A stretch of 64,000 bases of DNA from Carideicomes alvinocaridis (lineage in GTDB: Bacteria > Pseudomonadota > Alphaproteobacteria > Rhodobacterales > Rhodobacteraceae). The position numbers and the translations under genes were made by a program. The first letter of the stretch is position 1; the number at the start of each line of letters is the position of its first letter. Shown here in pieces: positions 26,055 to 34,296 of the stretch. The stretch lies in the NCBI GenBank assembly GCA_005473895.2, contig SRJI02000019.1:1-64000 (forward strand), given 5' to 3'. Below the pieces are notes generated by a model that was not told where the DNA came from, did not search any database, and saw only the letters and a program-made list of their open reading frames with translations.

Positions 26055-26516
26055 TCACGCCGCGTCTGCCAGCGCCTCGGCCTCCGACACGCGCTCCGCG
26101 AACCACGGAAAGGCCATGTCCTCGGCCAGCTCGTCGCCCTGGGCGTCGTGGATGACCCGCGGGCCCACCTGTTCGGCCCCGTGTTTGACCAGCATCTCGG
26201 CTAGTTGTTCCGAGCCCTGCCCGAACGTGTCGTAGTCGGAATCCCCCAGCCCGAAGATGGCGAAGTTCAGCCCGGTCAGGTCGGTCCCGTCCTTTTCCAG
26301 CGCCTCGGCAAAGGGCTGGGCGGAGGCCGGCAGCTCCCCGTCGCCGTAGCTGGAGCAGACGAGAACGGCAAAGGTGCCCAGATCCATCTCGCCCGGGGTC
26401 ACCTCGGCAAGGTTGGTCACGGTGATCTCGTGGTCGGAGCCGAATTCCGCCTCGATATCCTCGCAGAGCATCTCGGAATTGCCGGTCTCGGTGCCGTAGA
26501 AGAGTTGGATTTTCAT
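26055..26516 (-). CDS. Flavodoxin
   Basis: 153-residue flavodoxin-fold FMN protein. The phosphate-binding loop is FYGTETGNSE (residues 6-15). CSSYGDGELP and FGLGDSDYDTFGQGSE form the 50s and 90s isoalloxazine loops. It is the last gene of the long leftward operon; its start overlaps the FprA-type reductase stop by four bases (ATGA), so the two form an NADPH-reductase-flavodoxin pair. The inferred role is to deliver electrons to the Rieske oxygenase at the head of the operon, since no dedicated ferredoxin is encoded there. Confidence 0.9.
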   Translation of the reverse strand: MKIQLFYGTETGNSEMLCEDIEAEFGSDHEITVTNLAEVTPGEMDLGTFAVLVCSSYGDGELPASAQPFAEALEKDGTDLTGLNFAIFGLGDSDYDTFGQGSEQLAEMLVKHGAEQVGPRVIHDAQGDELAEDMAFPWFAERVSEAEALADAA

Positions 26517-27799
26517 GGCGTCGTTTCCATCAGGTTCAGGGCCAGGCGCAGCATGTCCCGGCGGTTTCTCACTTTGGCGCGCACCCGGCCGCCCGGCGCG
26601 CCCTCGCTGGCCGCACGCTCGGCGGCATCGATACGCTGCCAGCCCTCGTAATCGGTCAGCTGGTCGAAGCGCTCCAGCAGCGCCGCGCGCCCCGGTTTCC
26701 CGTTTTCCGGCAACCCGGCCAGATCGTCCAGGATGGCCTGCGCCACCGCCTGGCTGTCGGCGCGGTTCTCCGGGATGGTCCCGCGCGGCCCGCGCCGGAA
26801 CCAGCCCGCGGCGTAAAGCCCCGGGGCCAACCGCCCGCTTTCCAGGTCCGTCGCCCCTTCCACCAGCGCCTCGCGACCCAGCCGCCCGTCATCGCAGAAG
26901 CCCACGGCGGTCACCGCCATGTCGCAGGCCAGCTCCAGCGTCTCGGAGCCGTCGGCGCGGGCGAAATGCGCCTCGGCCACGTGGCCCTCGCCTGCAAAGG
27001 CCACCGGGGCCCAGCCGAAATGGAAATGGATCTCGCAGCGCGGGCTCTCGCTCGACGCTCCCTCCAGATGCGCCAGCGCGGCCAGGCGCGGGTCTTCCGC
27101 CTCGCCTTCCGACAGGCCGAGATCGCCGATGCGGAAGGCCAGCCCCTCGGCCTTGGCGATCTCCTTGACCATGACGGGGTCGAACTTGGCCAGGTGCGCA
27201 GGCGAGCGGCCCACCACGTCGATCCGCTCGATCCCGGCGGCGGCCAGGTGGTCGGCGTGATGCGGACCGAAATCCGAGCCCTCGTAATCGCCCGCGCCCT
27301 TCGACAGGATGCGCAGCACGTCCATCGCCACGTTGCCGTTGCCCACCACGACCACGCGCTTGCCGGTCTCGGGCGGGGTCAGCTCGTGGCTGTCCGGGTG
27401 ATCGTTCCAGTGGCGCGTCAGCTCACCCGCCCCGATCACGCCGTCCAGGTCGCAGCCCGGGACGCCGAGGTCACGGTCCCGCGACAGCCCTGTGGCCAGC
27501 ACCGTCACGTCGTAGAGCTCGCGCAGCTCGGCCAGCGAGATGTCCCCGCCATGGTCCCCGGTGCAGATGTCGAGGTTGCCGACGAAATTCACCCCCTGCC
27601 GCTCGAACAGCCGGGCGAATTGCCGCGTCACCGCCTTGGTCCCCTGGTGGTCGGGCGCCACGCCGTAGCGCACGAGGCCATAGGGCACCGGCAGGCGGTC
27701 GAGGATGTCGACCTCGAGCTCCTTGTCGAGCTTCAGAAGCGCCTGTGCCAGGTAACAGCCCGACGGTCCGGCGCCGATAATGGCGATCTTGCGGCTCAT
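26513..27799 (-). CDS. FprA-type ferredoxin/flavodoxin-NADP+ reductase
   Basis: 428 residues, adrenodoxin-reductase-like. FAD site IIGAGPSGCYLAQALLKL at the N-terminus; NADP site VVVGNGNVAMDVLRIL in the middle; the C-terminal FAD-closing block AGWFRRGPRGTIPENRADS is characteristic of the FprA group. It transfers electrons from NADPH to small ferredoxins or flavodoxins. Translationally coupled to the flavodoxin gene downstream, and nine bases downstream of an SDR gene. The partner and purpose (electron supply to the operon's Rieske oxygenase) are inferred from position. Confidence 0.9.
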   Translation of the reverse strand: MSRKIAIIGAGPSGCYLAQALLKLDKELEVDILDRLPVPYGLVRYGVAPDHQGTKAVTRQFARLFERQGVNFVGNLDICTGDHGGDISLAELRELYDVTVLATGLSRDRDLGVPGCDLDGVIGAGELTRHWNDHPDSHELTPPETGKRVVVVGNGNVAMDVLRILSKGAGDYEGSDFGPHHADHLAAAGIERIDVVGRSPAHLAKFDPVMVKEIAKAEGLAFRIGDLGLSEGEAEDPRLAALAHLEGASSESPRCEIHFHFGWAPVAFAGEGHVAEAHFARADGSETLELACDMAVTAVGFCDDGRLGREALVEGATDLESGRLAPGLYAAGWFRRGPRGTIPENRADSQAVAQAILDDLAGLPENGKPGRAALLERFDQLTDYEGWQRIDAAERAASEGAPGGRVRAKVRNRRDMLRLALNLMETTP

Positions 27800-27808
27800 G
27801 GGTCTCTC

Positions 27809-28558
27809 CTAGTTGAAGACGAATCCGTGGTCCACGGGCAGGATCTGGCCGGTCAGCGTGATGGCGGGCTCGCTGACCAGGAAGGCCGCGACCGCCGCCG
27901 CCTCCTCGGTGCCCTGCGGGCCGGGCACGGCACGGCCGGTCTCGTAGAGCCGGTGGCGCGCTTCCGGCACGTACTCGGTCGATTCCGTGCGCAGGATGCC
28001 CGGCGCGATGGCCACGACGCCCACCTTGTCGGGCCCCAGCTCGCGCGCCATGCCGCGGGTCATGGCCATGACCGCACCCTTGGACGAGATGTAGCTCATC
28101 AGGTTCTGCGCGCCCCAGAGCGCGGTGTCGGAGGCGAGGTTGACCACCCGGCCGGAGCCGCTGTCGCGCAGATGAGGCGCGAAGGCGCGGATCATCAGCC
28201 AGGTGCCGCGGACATTGACCTGCATCAGCTTGTCCCAGGCCTCGATCTCGATATCCTCGAAGCCGATGCCGCCCATGCCGGTGGCGATGGCGCCGTTGTT
28301 GATCAGCCCGTGGACCGGCCCCTCGACCGCCTTGCCGAACTCGGCGATGGAGGCGGGGTCCGACAGGTCGCAGAGATGCAGCCCCGGCTTGGCGCCGGTG
28401 GCCTCCTCGACCCGCTCCAGCGTGCGCTGCAGAGTAACCTCGTTGAAATCCGACAGGATCAGATCGGCGCCTTTCCTGGCGCAGGCGATGGCGATAGCCT
28501 CGCCCAGCCCGCCCCCGGCGCCGGTGACGATGATGCGGCGGTTGCTCAGGTCGTTCAT
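27809..28558 (-). CDS. Short-chain dehydrogenase/reductase (canonical)
   Basis: 249-residue classical SDR. Cofactor motif TGAGGGLG, NNGA after strand 4, and the catalytic Ser-Tyr-Lys intact (NLASDTALWG, then YISSK at the right spacing). The C-terminal ITLTGQILPVDHGFVFN closes the fold. An Asp after strand 2 (LILSDFNE) favours NAD(H). Within the operon it could oxidise a dihydrodiol or a later alcohol. Contrast it with the second SDR of the same operon, which lacks Tyr and Lys. Confidence 0.9.
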   Translation of the reverse strand: MNDLSNRRIIVTGAGGGLGEAIAIACARKGADLILSDFNEVTLQRTLERVEEATGAKPGLHLCDLSDPASIAEFGKAVEGPVHGLINNGAIATGMGGIGFEDIEIEAWDKLMQVNVRGTWLMIRAFAPHLRDSGSGRVVNLASDTALWGAQNLMSYISSKGAVMAMTRGMARELGPDKVGVVAIAPGILRTESTEYVPEARHRLYETGRAVPGPQGTEEAAAVAAFLVSEPAITLTGQILPVDHGFVFN

Positions 28559-28562
28559 GCGG

Positions 28563-30068
28563 TCACTCCTGCCCCGTCGTGATGCCGGCCCAGGGATGCG
28601 GCTGGCCGGTCAGGTCGGCATAGATGCCCTTCTGCCGCTGCCAAACGCGCAGCCCCTCGCGGCCCTTCTCGCGCCCCATGCCCGAGGCGCCGTCGCCGCC
28701 GAAGGGGGTGGAGATGGAGAATTGCTTGTAGGTGTTGATCCAGACCGTCCCGGCACGGATCGCCCGGGCCAGCCGCCAGGCGCGGGGGAAGTCGCGGGTC
28801 CAGATGCCGCAGGCGAGGCCGTACTCGTTGTCGTTCGACTGCGCCACCACGTTCGCCTCGTCGTCGAAGGGCAGCACCACGAGGACCGGGCCGAAAATCT
28901 CTTCCCGGCAGGTCTTCGCGTCGTTGGCGAGCCCCGCGATGATCGTCGGTTCCAGGTAGGCCCCCGCCTCGTACTCCGCCCCCTCGGGACGCTTGCCGCC
29001 GCAGAGGATCTCGCCGCCCTCGTCAAGCGCGCCCTTGATATAGGCCTCGACCGAGGCGCGGTGCTCGTGGTTGATCATCGGCGCCACCTGGGTTCCGGGC
29101 GCGAAGGGATCGCCCAGCTTCAGCCGCCTGGTGGCCGCCACCAGCTTCTCCACGAAGCCATTGAAGATCGAGCGCTGCACGAAGAGACGCGAGCCCGCGA
29201 TGCAGGATTGCCCCGAGGACGAGAATATGCCGAAGAGGATGCCCGCGATGGCCAGCTCCTGGTCCGCGTCGTCCCAGACGATGGTGGGGGACTTGCCGCC
29301 CAGCTCCAGCGAAATCGGCATCAGCTTGCGCCCCGCCTGTTCGCCCAGCATCCGCCCCGTGGCGGTGCCGCCGGTAAAGGCGATGCGCCCCACGTCGGGG
29401 TGTTCGACCAGCAGGTTGCCCACCTCGCGCCCCGAGCCCGGCAGGACCGACAGCAGCCCCTCCGGCAGCCCGGCCTCGGCCACGATCCGCGCCAGTTCGA
29501 GCGAGACCAGCGGCGACCAGCTGGAGGGTTTCATCACCATGGCGTTGCCCGCGGCCAGCGCCGGCGCCAGCTTCTGCGCGTCCGAGGCGATGGGCGAATT
29601 CCAGGGCGTGATCGCGCCGACCACGCCGATGGGTTCGTGCACGGAGGCGGTGAGCGCCGTGGCCCGCTGGGTGGTCAGCGTCTCGTCCGCGGTCTCGCAG
29701 ACGGCGGCGAAGTAGCGGAAGGTCCCCACGGCCGAGCCCGCCAGCGCCCGCGTCTCGGTCACCGTCTTGCCCGTGTCGCGCGACTGGATGTAGGAGATCC
29801 GGTCGATATTGGCCTCGATCCCGTCGGCGATACGGTAGAGGTACTTCGCCCGCTCGTGAGGCAGCAGGTCGCGCCAGGCGGGATCGGCCTGGGCCGCCTT
29901 GGCCGCGGCAATCGCACGCTCCGCATCCTCGCGGGAGGCGCCGTTGAAGGTCAGGTTCTCGCTTCCGTCATGGGAAAAGCTGGAGGTGATGGGCGCGCCG
30001 CCCCCCTCCTCCCAGCGTCCGGCGAGGAAGATGCGGCCATCAGGCAGCGCGTGGGTCATGTCCTTCAT
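28563..30068 (-). CDS. Aldehyde dehydrogenase
   Basis: 501-residue NAD(P)+-dependent aldehyde dehydrogenase. Catalytic Cys in SSGQSCIAGSR, general-base Glu in SLELGGKSP, nucleotide-binding FTGGTATGRMLG, and the C-terminal KQFSISTPFGG. Closest in pattern to betaine/gamma-hydroxymuconic-type ALDHs, but the substrate cannot be named from sequence. It lies between the aspartate-dehydrogenase homologue (seven-base gap) and an SDR (four-base gap) in the leftward operon, and presumably oxidises an aldehyde released in the lower part of the pathway. Confidence 0.92.
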   Translation of the reverse strand: MKDMTHALPDGRIFLAGRWEEGGGAPITSSFSHDGSENLTFNGASREDAERAIAAAKAAQADPAWRDLLPHERAKYLYRIADGIEANIDRISYIQSRDTGKTVTETRALAGSAVGTFRYFAAVCETADETLTTQRATALTASVHEPIGVVGAITPWNSPIASDAQKLAPALAAGNAMVMKPSSWSPLVSLELARIVAEAGLPEGLLSVLPGSGREVGNLLVEHPDVGRIAFTGGTATGRMLGEQAGRKLMPISLELGGKSPTIVWDDADQELAIAGILFGIFSSSGQSCIAGSRLFVQRSIFNGFVEKLVAATRRLKLGDPFAPGTQVAPMINHEHRASVEAYIKGALDEGGEILCGGKRPEGAEYEAGAYLEPTIIAGLANDAKTCREEIFGPVLVVLPFDDEANVVAQSNDNEYGLACGIWTRDFPRAWRLARAIRAGTVWINTYKQFSISTPFGGDGASGMGREKGREGLRVWQRQKGIYADLTGQPHPWAGITTGQE

Positions 30069-30075
30069 GGCGTCC

Positions 30076-30897
30076 TCAGATCGCGACCGGCCCGGCGGCG
30101 TTCAGGATATCCCGCGCCACCGAATAGACGGTCGACAAAGATGTTTTCGGATTGTCCGGCGAGGGCTTGCCTTCGAGCCGCACGGTGAAGTCGAGCGCGC
30201 CGGAGCGCACGGTGAACTCGTGGATGTTGCCGGGCGCATCGGGGTCCGCGATCATGCGCACCCGCGTCGCCTCGAACCCCGCGCCGGCCAGGGCGATGGT
30301 CGCCGCCACGTTGGCGTTCTTGGGATAATCCGTGGCCGCCTGCCGGGCATTGCCGTCGTAGAAGACCTGCGCCTCGGTGAGGCCCTTGAGGTCCAGCGCC
30401 TGCTCGGCGGGCGTGCCCTCCCATGCGCGGGGCGGCTTGCGCGAGGTGTAGACCACCTCGTCCAGCCCCGAGAGCCGCGCGGCCGCCAGCATGTCGATGC
30501 CGCCCACCGCCCCGGGCACGACCCGCATCAGCGCGCCGCCGGTCACCGCGGCATCGTGCAGCGCCTGCTCGACCTGCGCATCGGCCAGCGCACCCACGGA
30601 GACCACGGTGCAGTCGATCCCGGCAGCAAGGCAGCGGGTCACGCTGTCCTTGACCGCGCCGTGGGTCGCGACCTCCACCACCATGTCGGGGGCGGCGGCG
30701 ATCAGGCCCTGCACATCCTCGTGGACCTCGAACTGCTCGGTGATCCGCGCCGCGCCATCGGCCAGCGAGTCCCGCGCGCGGTCCACCGCGCCCGGCCGGG
30801 CCAGCACATCCAGCCGCCCGGCGCGAAAGCCTTGCTCTGCCAGCACCCCCAGGAGGGTGCCGGCGATGTTGCCGTATCCGATCAGGCCGAGGCGCAT
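30076..30897 (-). CDS. L-aspartate dehydrogenase family protein (NadX-like)
   Basis: 273 residues. N-terminal NAD(P) site LGLIGYGNIAGTLLGVL; the aspartate dehydrogenase catalytic domain with PGAVGGIDMLAAARLSGLDEV and the conserved His in GNIHEFTV. Family members interconvert L-aspartate and iminoaspartate/oxaloacetate. Here the gene is locked between a ThDP enzyme (ATGA overlap) and an aldehyde dehydrogenase and not with nadA/nadC, so a catabolic substrate is more likely than NAD synthesis. From memory, the characterised P. aeruginosa enzyme (PA3505) sits in a similar ALDH/ThDP/SDR/ABC neighbourhood. Confidence 0.85.
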   Translation of the reverse strand: MRLGLIGYGNIAGTLLGVLAEQGFRAGRLDVLARPGAVDRARDSLADGAARITEQFEVHEDVQGLIAAAPDMVVEVATHGAVKDSVTRCLAAGIDCTVVSVGALADAQVEQALHDAAVTGGALMRVVPGAVGGIDMLAAARLSGLDEVVYTSRKPPRAWEGTPAEQALDLKGLTEAQVFYDGNARQAATDYPKNANVAATIALAGAGFEATRVRMIADPDAPGNIHEFTVRSGALDFTVRLEGKPSPDNPKTSLSTVYSVARDILNAAGPVAI

Positions 30898-32603
30898 CAC
30901 GCCTCCTTCCCGGCGGCCCCGGCAGGGGGGCCGGCAAAGGCCTGCGCGAAGGGACCGATCGTGTTCATGTCCACCTCGATCAGCACCGGGCCGTCGCGCT
31001 CCACCGCCGCGTCCAGCGTGGCGGAGAAGGCCTCCACGTCCGTGACCTTGACGTGCGGCATGTCCACCGCGTCGCAGAGCTTGGCGAAATCCGGGGTCTT
31101 CAGCGCGGAATAATGCCGCCGCCCGCCATATTGCGCGTCCTGGATGTTCTCGATCACGCCGTAGGCGCCGTCGTTCATCAGCACGTAGACCAGCGGGGCC
31201 TCGGCCTCCACGGCGGTGATCAGCTCGGCGATGCCCAGCTGCGCACCGCCGTCGCCCACCAGCGTGATCGCCTTGGGCCCCGGGGTGGCGAGCGCCGCGC
31301 CGATACCCATGGCGATCCCCTGCCCGATCCCGCCGCCAAGCGCGTGGACGCCCAGCCGCGGCCCGGCGATCCGCACGAAGCGGTTGCCGAAGGTCGAGTT
31401 GGAGATCGTCACGTCCCGCACCCACGGATGGCCGCCATTCGCGACCTTCTCGCTCAGCACGTCGGCGACCACCGAATAGGGCCCGAGCCGCTGGCGCAGC
31501 GCGCCTTCGGACAGCGCCCGCGCGGTGGAGATCTCGTGCGGCAGGTTGGGGTCTGTGTCGAGCTTCTCCGGCAGCCGCTCAAGCAGCCGAGCCAGCGTGT
31601 CCTGTGCGTCGCCGTGCAGGAACTGCTCGACCGGGTAGTTGCGCCCGCCCTGGCTGGCCTCGGCATCGATCTGGCAGATCGGCGGCAGGGCCATGGTGTT
31701 GTTCTTGGTCTCGTTTCCGCGCAGGCGCGAGCCCACGACCAGCATCAGGTCGCAGCTCTGGTACAGCTGTTCGGCCTGCGGGGTCATGTTGAAGGCGCCC
31801 AGCGTCGCGGGATGATCCTCGGACACTACGGCCCGGCCCTGGGTGGAGGTCACGGCACCGAAGCCGCGATTGACCAGGTCCGTCGCCTCGACCGAGGCGT
31901 CGCGCGCGCCGCCGCCCAGCCAGATCAGCGGGCGTTTCGCGGTGAGGATCCGCGCGGCCAGCGCGTCGATCGCGGCATCGCCGACCCGCGGCCGAACCAC
32001 GGTGATCTCGCTTGCCTGCGCGTCGCCCGCCACTTCGGAGCGCTGGATGTCCACCGGGATCTCCAGGCTCACCGGGCCGGCCGGCGCCGAAAGCGCGGCG
32101 GAGGCCGCGGCCTGCAGCGTGCCGATGACGTTATGCGCGTCCCAGATGCGGAAGACCCGCTTCGACATGCCCCCCAGCATCTCGCGCTGCTTCGGCACGT
32201 CGTGGATCGGCGCCCGGTCGCGGTCGGCGAACTTGAGGTCCACCTGCGTGGTGATGTGCAGGAGCGGCGTGCCGGCGGTCAGCGCCTCCACCTGGCCGCC
32301 CGCGGTGTTGCCCGCCGCCGTGCCGGTGGAGCTCAGCACCACGCCCAGCTTGCCCGAGACACGGGCAAAGGCGTCAGCCATGTTCATTGCCCCGGCCTCG
32401 CCGCGGGCGGGAACGAAGCGGATCCGCCCCTGTTCCGCCAGCGCGTCGAGGATGGGCATGTTGTGGATGGAGATCACGCCGAAGACGGTGGTGACCCCCA
32501 TATCCGCGAGCGCCTGCGCGATCTGGTCGCCGACGATGCGCGGACGCACCGGGTCCACTTCGGTGGGCTCAAATGAATCGGGAAATGCCGCCAGAGATTT
32601 CAA
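30897..32603 (-). CDS. Thiamine diphosphate-dependent enzyme (acetolactate synthase/decarboxylase superfamily)
   Basis: 568 residues from a TTG start at 32603. The codon is preceded at six bases by AGGAG (CTCCT at 32610-32614 on the plus strand), while the upstream ATG lacks support and would lie deep inside the SDR gene. The ThDP-activating Glu is E69 (ARGEAGAMN); the cofactor motif begins GDGGAQLG and ends MNDGAYG. The middle FAD/DHS-like domain is present without an obvious FAD assignment. Reaction (decarboxylation or carboligation) unknown. It overlaps the SDR gene by 35 bases and the next gene by four. Confidence 0.85.
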   Translation of the reverse strand: MKSLAAFPDSFEPTEVDPVRPRIVGDQIAQALADMGVTTVFGVISIHNMPILDALAEQGRIRFVPARGEAGAMNMADAFARVSGKLGVVLSSTGTAAGNTAGGQVEALTAGTPLLHITTQVDLKFADRDRAPIHDVPKQREMLGGMSKRVFRIWDAHNVIGTLQAAASAALSAPAGPVSLEIPVDIQRSEVAGDAQASEITVVRPRVGDAAIDALAARILTAKRPLIWLGGGARDASVEATDLVNRGFGAVTSTQGRAVVSEDHPATLGAFNMTPQAEQLYQSCDLMLVVGSRLRGNETKNNTMALPPICQIDAEASQGGRNYPVEQFLHGDAQDTLARLLERLPEKLDTDPNLPHEISTARALSEGALRQRLGPYSVVADVLSEKVANGGHPWVRDVTISNSTFGNRFVRIAGPRLGVHALGGGIGQGIAMGIGAALATPGPKAITLVGDGGAQLGIAELITAVEAEAPLVYVLMNDGAYGVIENIQDAQYGGRRHYSALKTPDFAKLCDAVDMPHVKVTDVEAFSATLDAAVERDGPVLIEVDMNTIGPFAQAFAGPPAGAAGKEA

Positions 32604-33360
32604 CTTGCGCTCCTGTGATGAAAGAGGCCGCCGGCGAGGCCAGGAAGGCGAGCAGTCGTGCCGCCTCCGCCGGGTCGCCAAGGCGTCCGAGGGGGATGTT
32701 CTTGGTCTTCGCGAGTTGGGCGTACCAGTCCTCGCGGCTTTGGGATTGGTCCTCGCGCGCCTCGAACCGGCGCTGCCACTGGTTGGAATCGATGAGCCCC
32801 ACGAGGATCGAGTTGACGCGGATCTCCGGCGCCAGCTCTCGGGCCAGCGATTTCAGCAGGTTCTGGATGCCCGCGCGCGCCGAGGAGGTGCAGACCATGT
32901 GCGGCTCTGGCTGAAGGGCGAGCAGCGAGTTGGTGGCGACGATCGCGCCCTCGCCGCTGGCCTTCAGCATTGCTTGGAAGGCGCGGACGGGGCGGATCTG
33001 GCTGAAATACTTCAGCTCCAGCTCTTCGCGCCAGGCGTCGTCCGTCGTCTCGGCGAAGGTCGACACACGGCCCTGCCCGGCATTGTTGATCAGCGCCACC
33101 GCGCCGCCGAAGGTCTCCTGCACGTCCGCCGCGAAGGCGGTCACCTCCTCCTCGACCAGCACGTTGACCGGGCGGGCCAGCACGCGGTCCTTGCCGTGCT
33201 TGTCCCGCAGCTCGTCGGCGACACGCTCCAGCCGTTCGGCCCCGCGGGCGCAGATCGCCACGCGCGCGCCCTCGTCGAGCAGCAGGCGGGCGGTTTCCAG
33301 CCCGATGCCCGAGGATCCGCCGGTGACGACGACGGGCTTGTCTTTCAGTCCCAGATCCAT
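32569..33360 (-). CDS. SDR-fold protein lacking the catalytic YxxxK
   Basis: 263 residues. The cofactor-binding half is normal (TGGSSGIG; NNAG) and S145 is in place. Thirteen residues later, where catalytic Tyr should be, there is T158, and the Lys position is R162 (segment CTSSARAGIQ). The C-terminal GAQVEISGGISRFI is SDR-like. It may be a non-reductive SDR (isomerase, lyase or binding role) or use different acid-base chemistry. It lies four bases downstream of the extradiol dioxygenase gene and overlaps the ThDP gene. Confidence 0.85.
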   Translation of the reverse strand: MDLGLKDKPVVVTGGSSGIGLETARLLLDEGARVAICARGAERLERVADELRDKHGKDRVLARPVNVLVEEEVTAFAADVQETFGGAVALINNAGQGRVSTFAETTDDAWREELELKYFSQIRPVRAFQAMLKASGEGAIVATNSLLALQPEPHMVCTSSARAGIQNLLKSLARELAPEIRVNSILVGLIDSNQWQRRFEAREDQSQSREDWYAQLAKTKNIPLGRLGDPAEAARLLAFLASPAASFITGAQVEISGGISRFI

Positions 33361-33363
33361 GGA

Positions 33364-34296
33364 TCACTCACCGTTCGAGGGCGGAAAGCCCGGATCGGGG
33401 CGGCCCATCATCACCGCGCGCTGCGCCGGGGTCGGCGGGCCGGCGGTCATCCACTGGTCCATCTTCTCCGGATCGTCGCGCGGCCAGACCTGCGCCTCGT
33501 GGGTCGCCTCGTCGATCTGCTGCACCTCGGAGGTGAACTCGATCACGAAGCCCGAGGGCGAGACGAAATAGGCGAAAGGGTTGTCCCCCGGCCCGTGCCG
33601 CCCAGGTCCCCAGGAGGGCACCTGCCCCTTCTGCTTCATCCGGCCGATGCCGCGCATGAAGTCGTTGAGCGAGGCCATCTCGAAGGCCACGTGGTTCACG
33701 CTGGCATAGGGCGCGCGGTTGAGCGCGATGCAATGGTGATCCACCGTCTCCAGATCCTGCGCCGACCGGAGAAAGACCATCTGGTCCGCCGAGTAATCCG
33801 AGACGCGGAAGCCCAGCACGTCGGCGTACCAGTCGCAGGTGCCGTCCATGTCGGGCGTGTTCAGCACGCAATGGGTGACCTTGCGGGGATAGGCGAATTT
33901 CGGCTCCGCCTCGATCATCGGCAGATCGGTGGTAAAGCGCAGGCGCCGAAAATCCGGGTCCAGCATCTCGAAGCCGTAGCCGCCGATCGGGTCGTCGAAC
34001 TCGGCCGGGCTGCCCAGCACCTGCGCGCCCTTGTCGGTCACCTGCTTGTGCAGAGCCTCCATCGCCGCGCGGTCGGGCATGCCGAAATGGATGTACTCGA
34101 TGCCGAAGCTGTCGCCGTCCTTCAGGCCGTAGAGGAAGGGCTCCTTCCCCGTGCCGGCAAGGTAGACGACGCCATCGGCCTCCTTGGCGATCTTGAGGCC
34201 CCAGTCGTTGACGTAGAAATTCTTGGTCGCGGTCATGCCCGGCGCGCGCATCATGATGCCGCGCAGGTGGCCGACCCGGGTGATGTCGCTGCTCAT
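33364..34296 (-). CDS. Extradiol ring-cleavage dioxygenase, VOC (type I) family
   Basis: 310 residues with two VOC modules. The C-terminal module keeps the Fe(II) 2-His-1-Glu triad: His in KVTHCVLNT, His in SVNHVAFEM and Glu in GFVIEFTSE. The second-shell RHGPGDNPFAYF block is typical of catechol 2,3-dioxygenase/BphC-type enzymes. It would cleave a catechol next to its hydroxyls. The start overlaps the hydrolase stop as ATGA, so ring-cleavage enzyme and the hydrolase that would act on its product are coupled. The aromatic substrate is unknown. Confidence 0.88.
   Translation of the reverse strand: MSSDITRVGHLRGIMMRAPGMTATKNFYVNDWGLKIAKEADGVVYLAGTGKEPFLYGLKDGDSFGIEYIHFGMPDRAAMEALHKQVTDKGAQVLGSPAEFDDPIGGYGFEMLDPDFRRLRFTTDLPMIEAEPKFAYPRKVTHCVLNTPDMDGTCDWYADVLGFRVSDYSADQMVFLRSAQDLETVDHHCIALNRAPYASVNHVAFEMASLNDFMRGIGRMKQKGQVPSWGPGRHGPGDNPFAYFVSPSGFVIEFTSEVQQIDEATHEAQVWPRDDPEKMDQWMTAGPPTPAQRAVMMGRPDPGFPPSNGE

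Noticed and set aside
30076-30897. Aspartate dehydrogenase as a NAD-biosynthesis gene (nadX)
   Set aside because: No nadA or nadC neighbour; the gene is coupled on both sides to catabolic enzymes, so the symbol was left empty.
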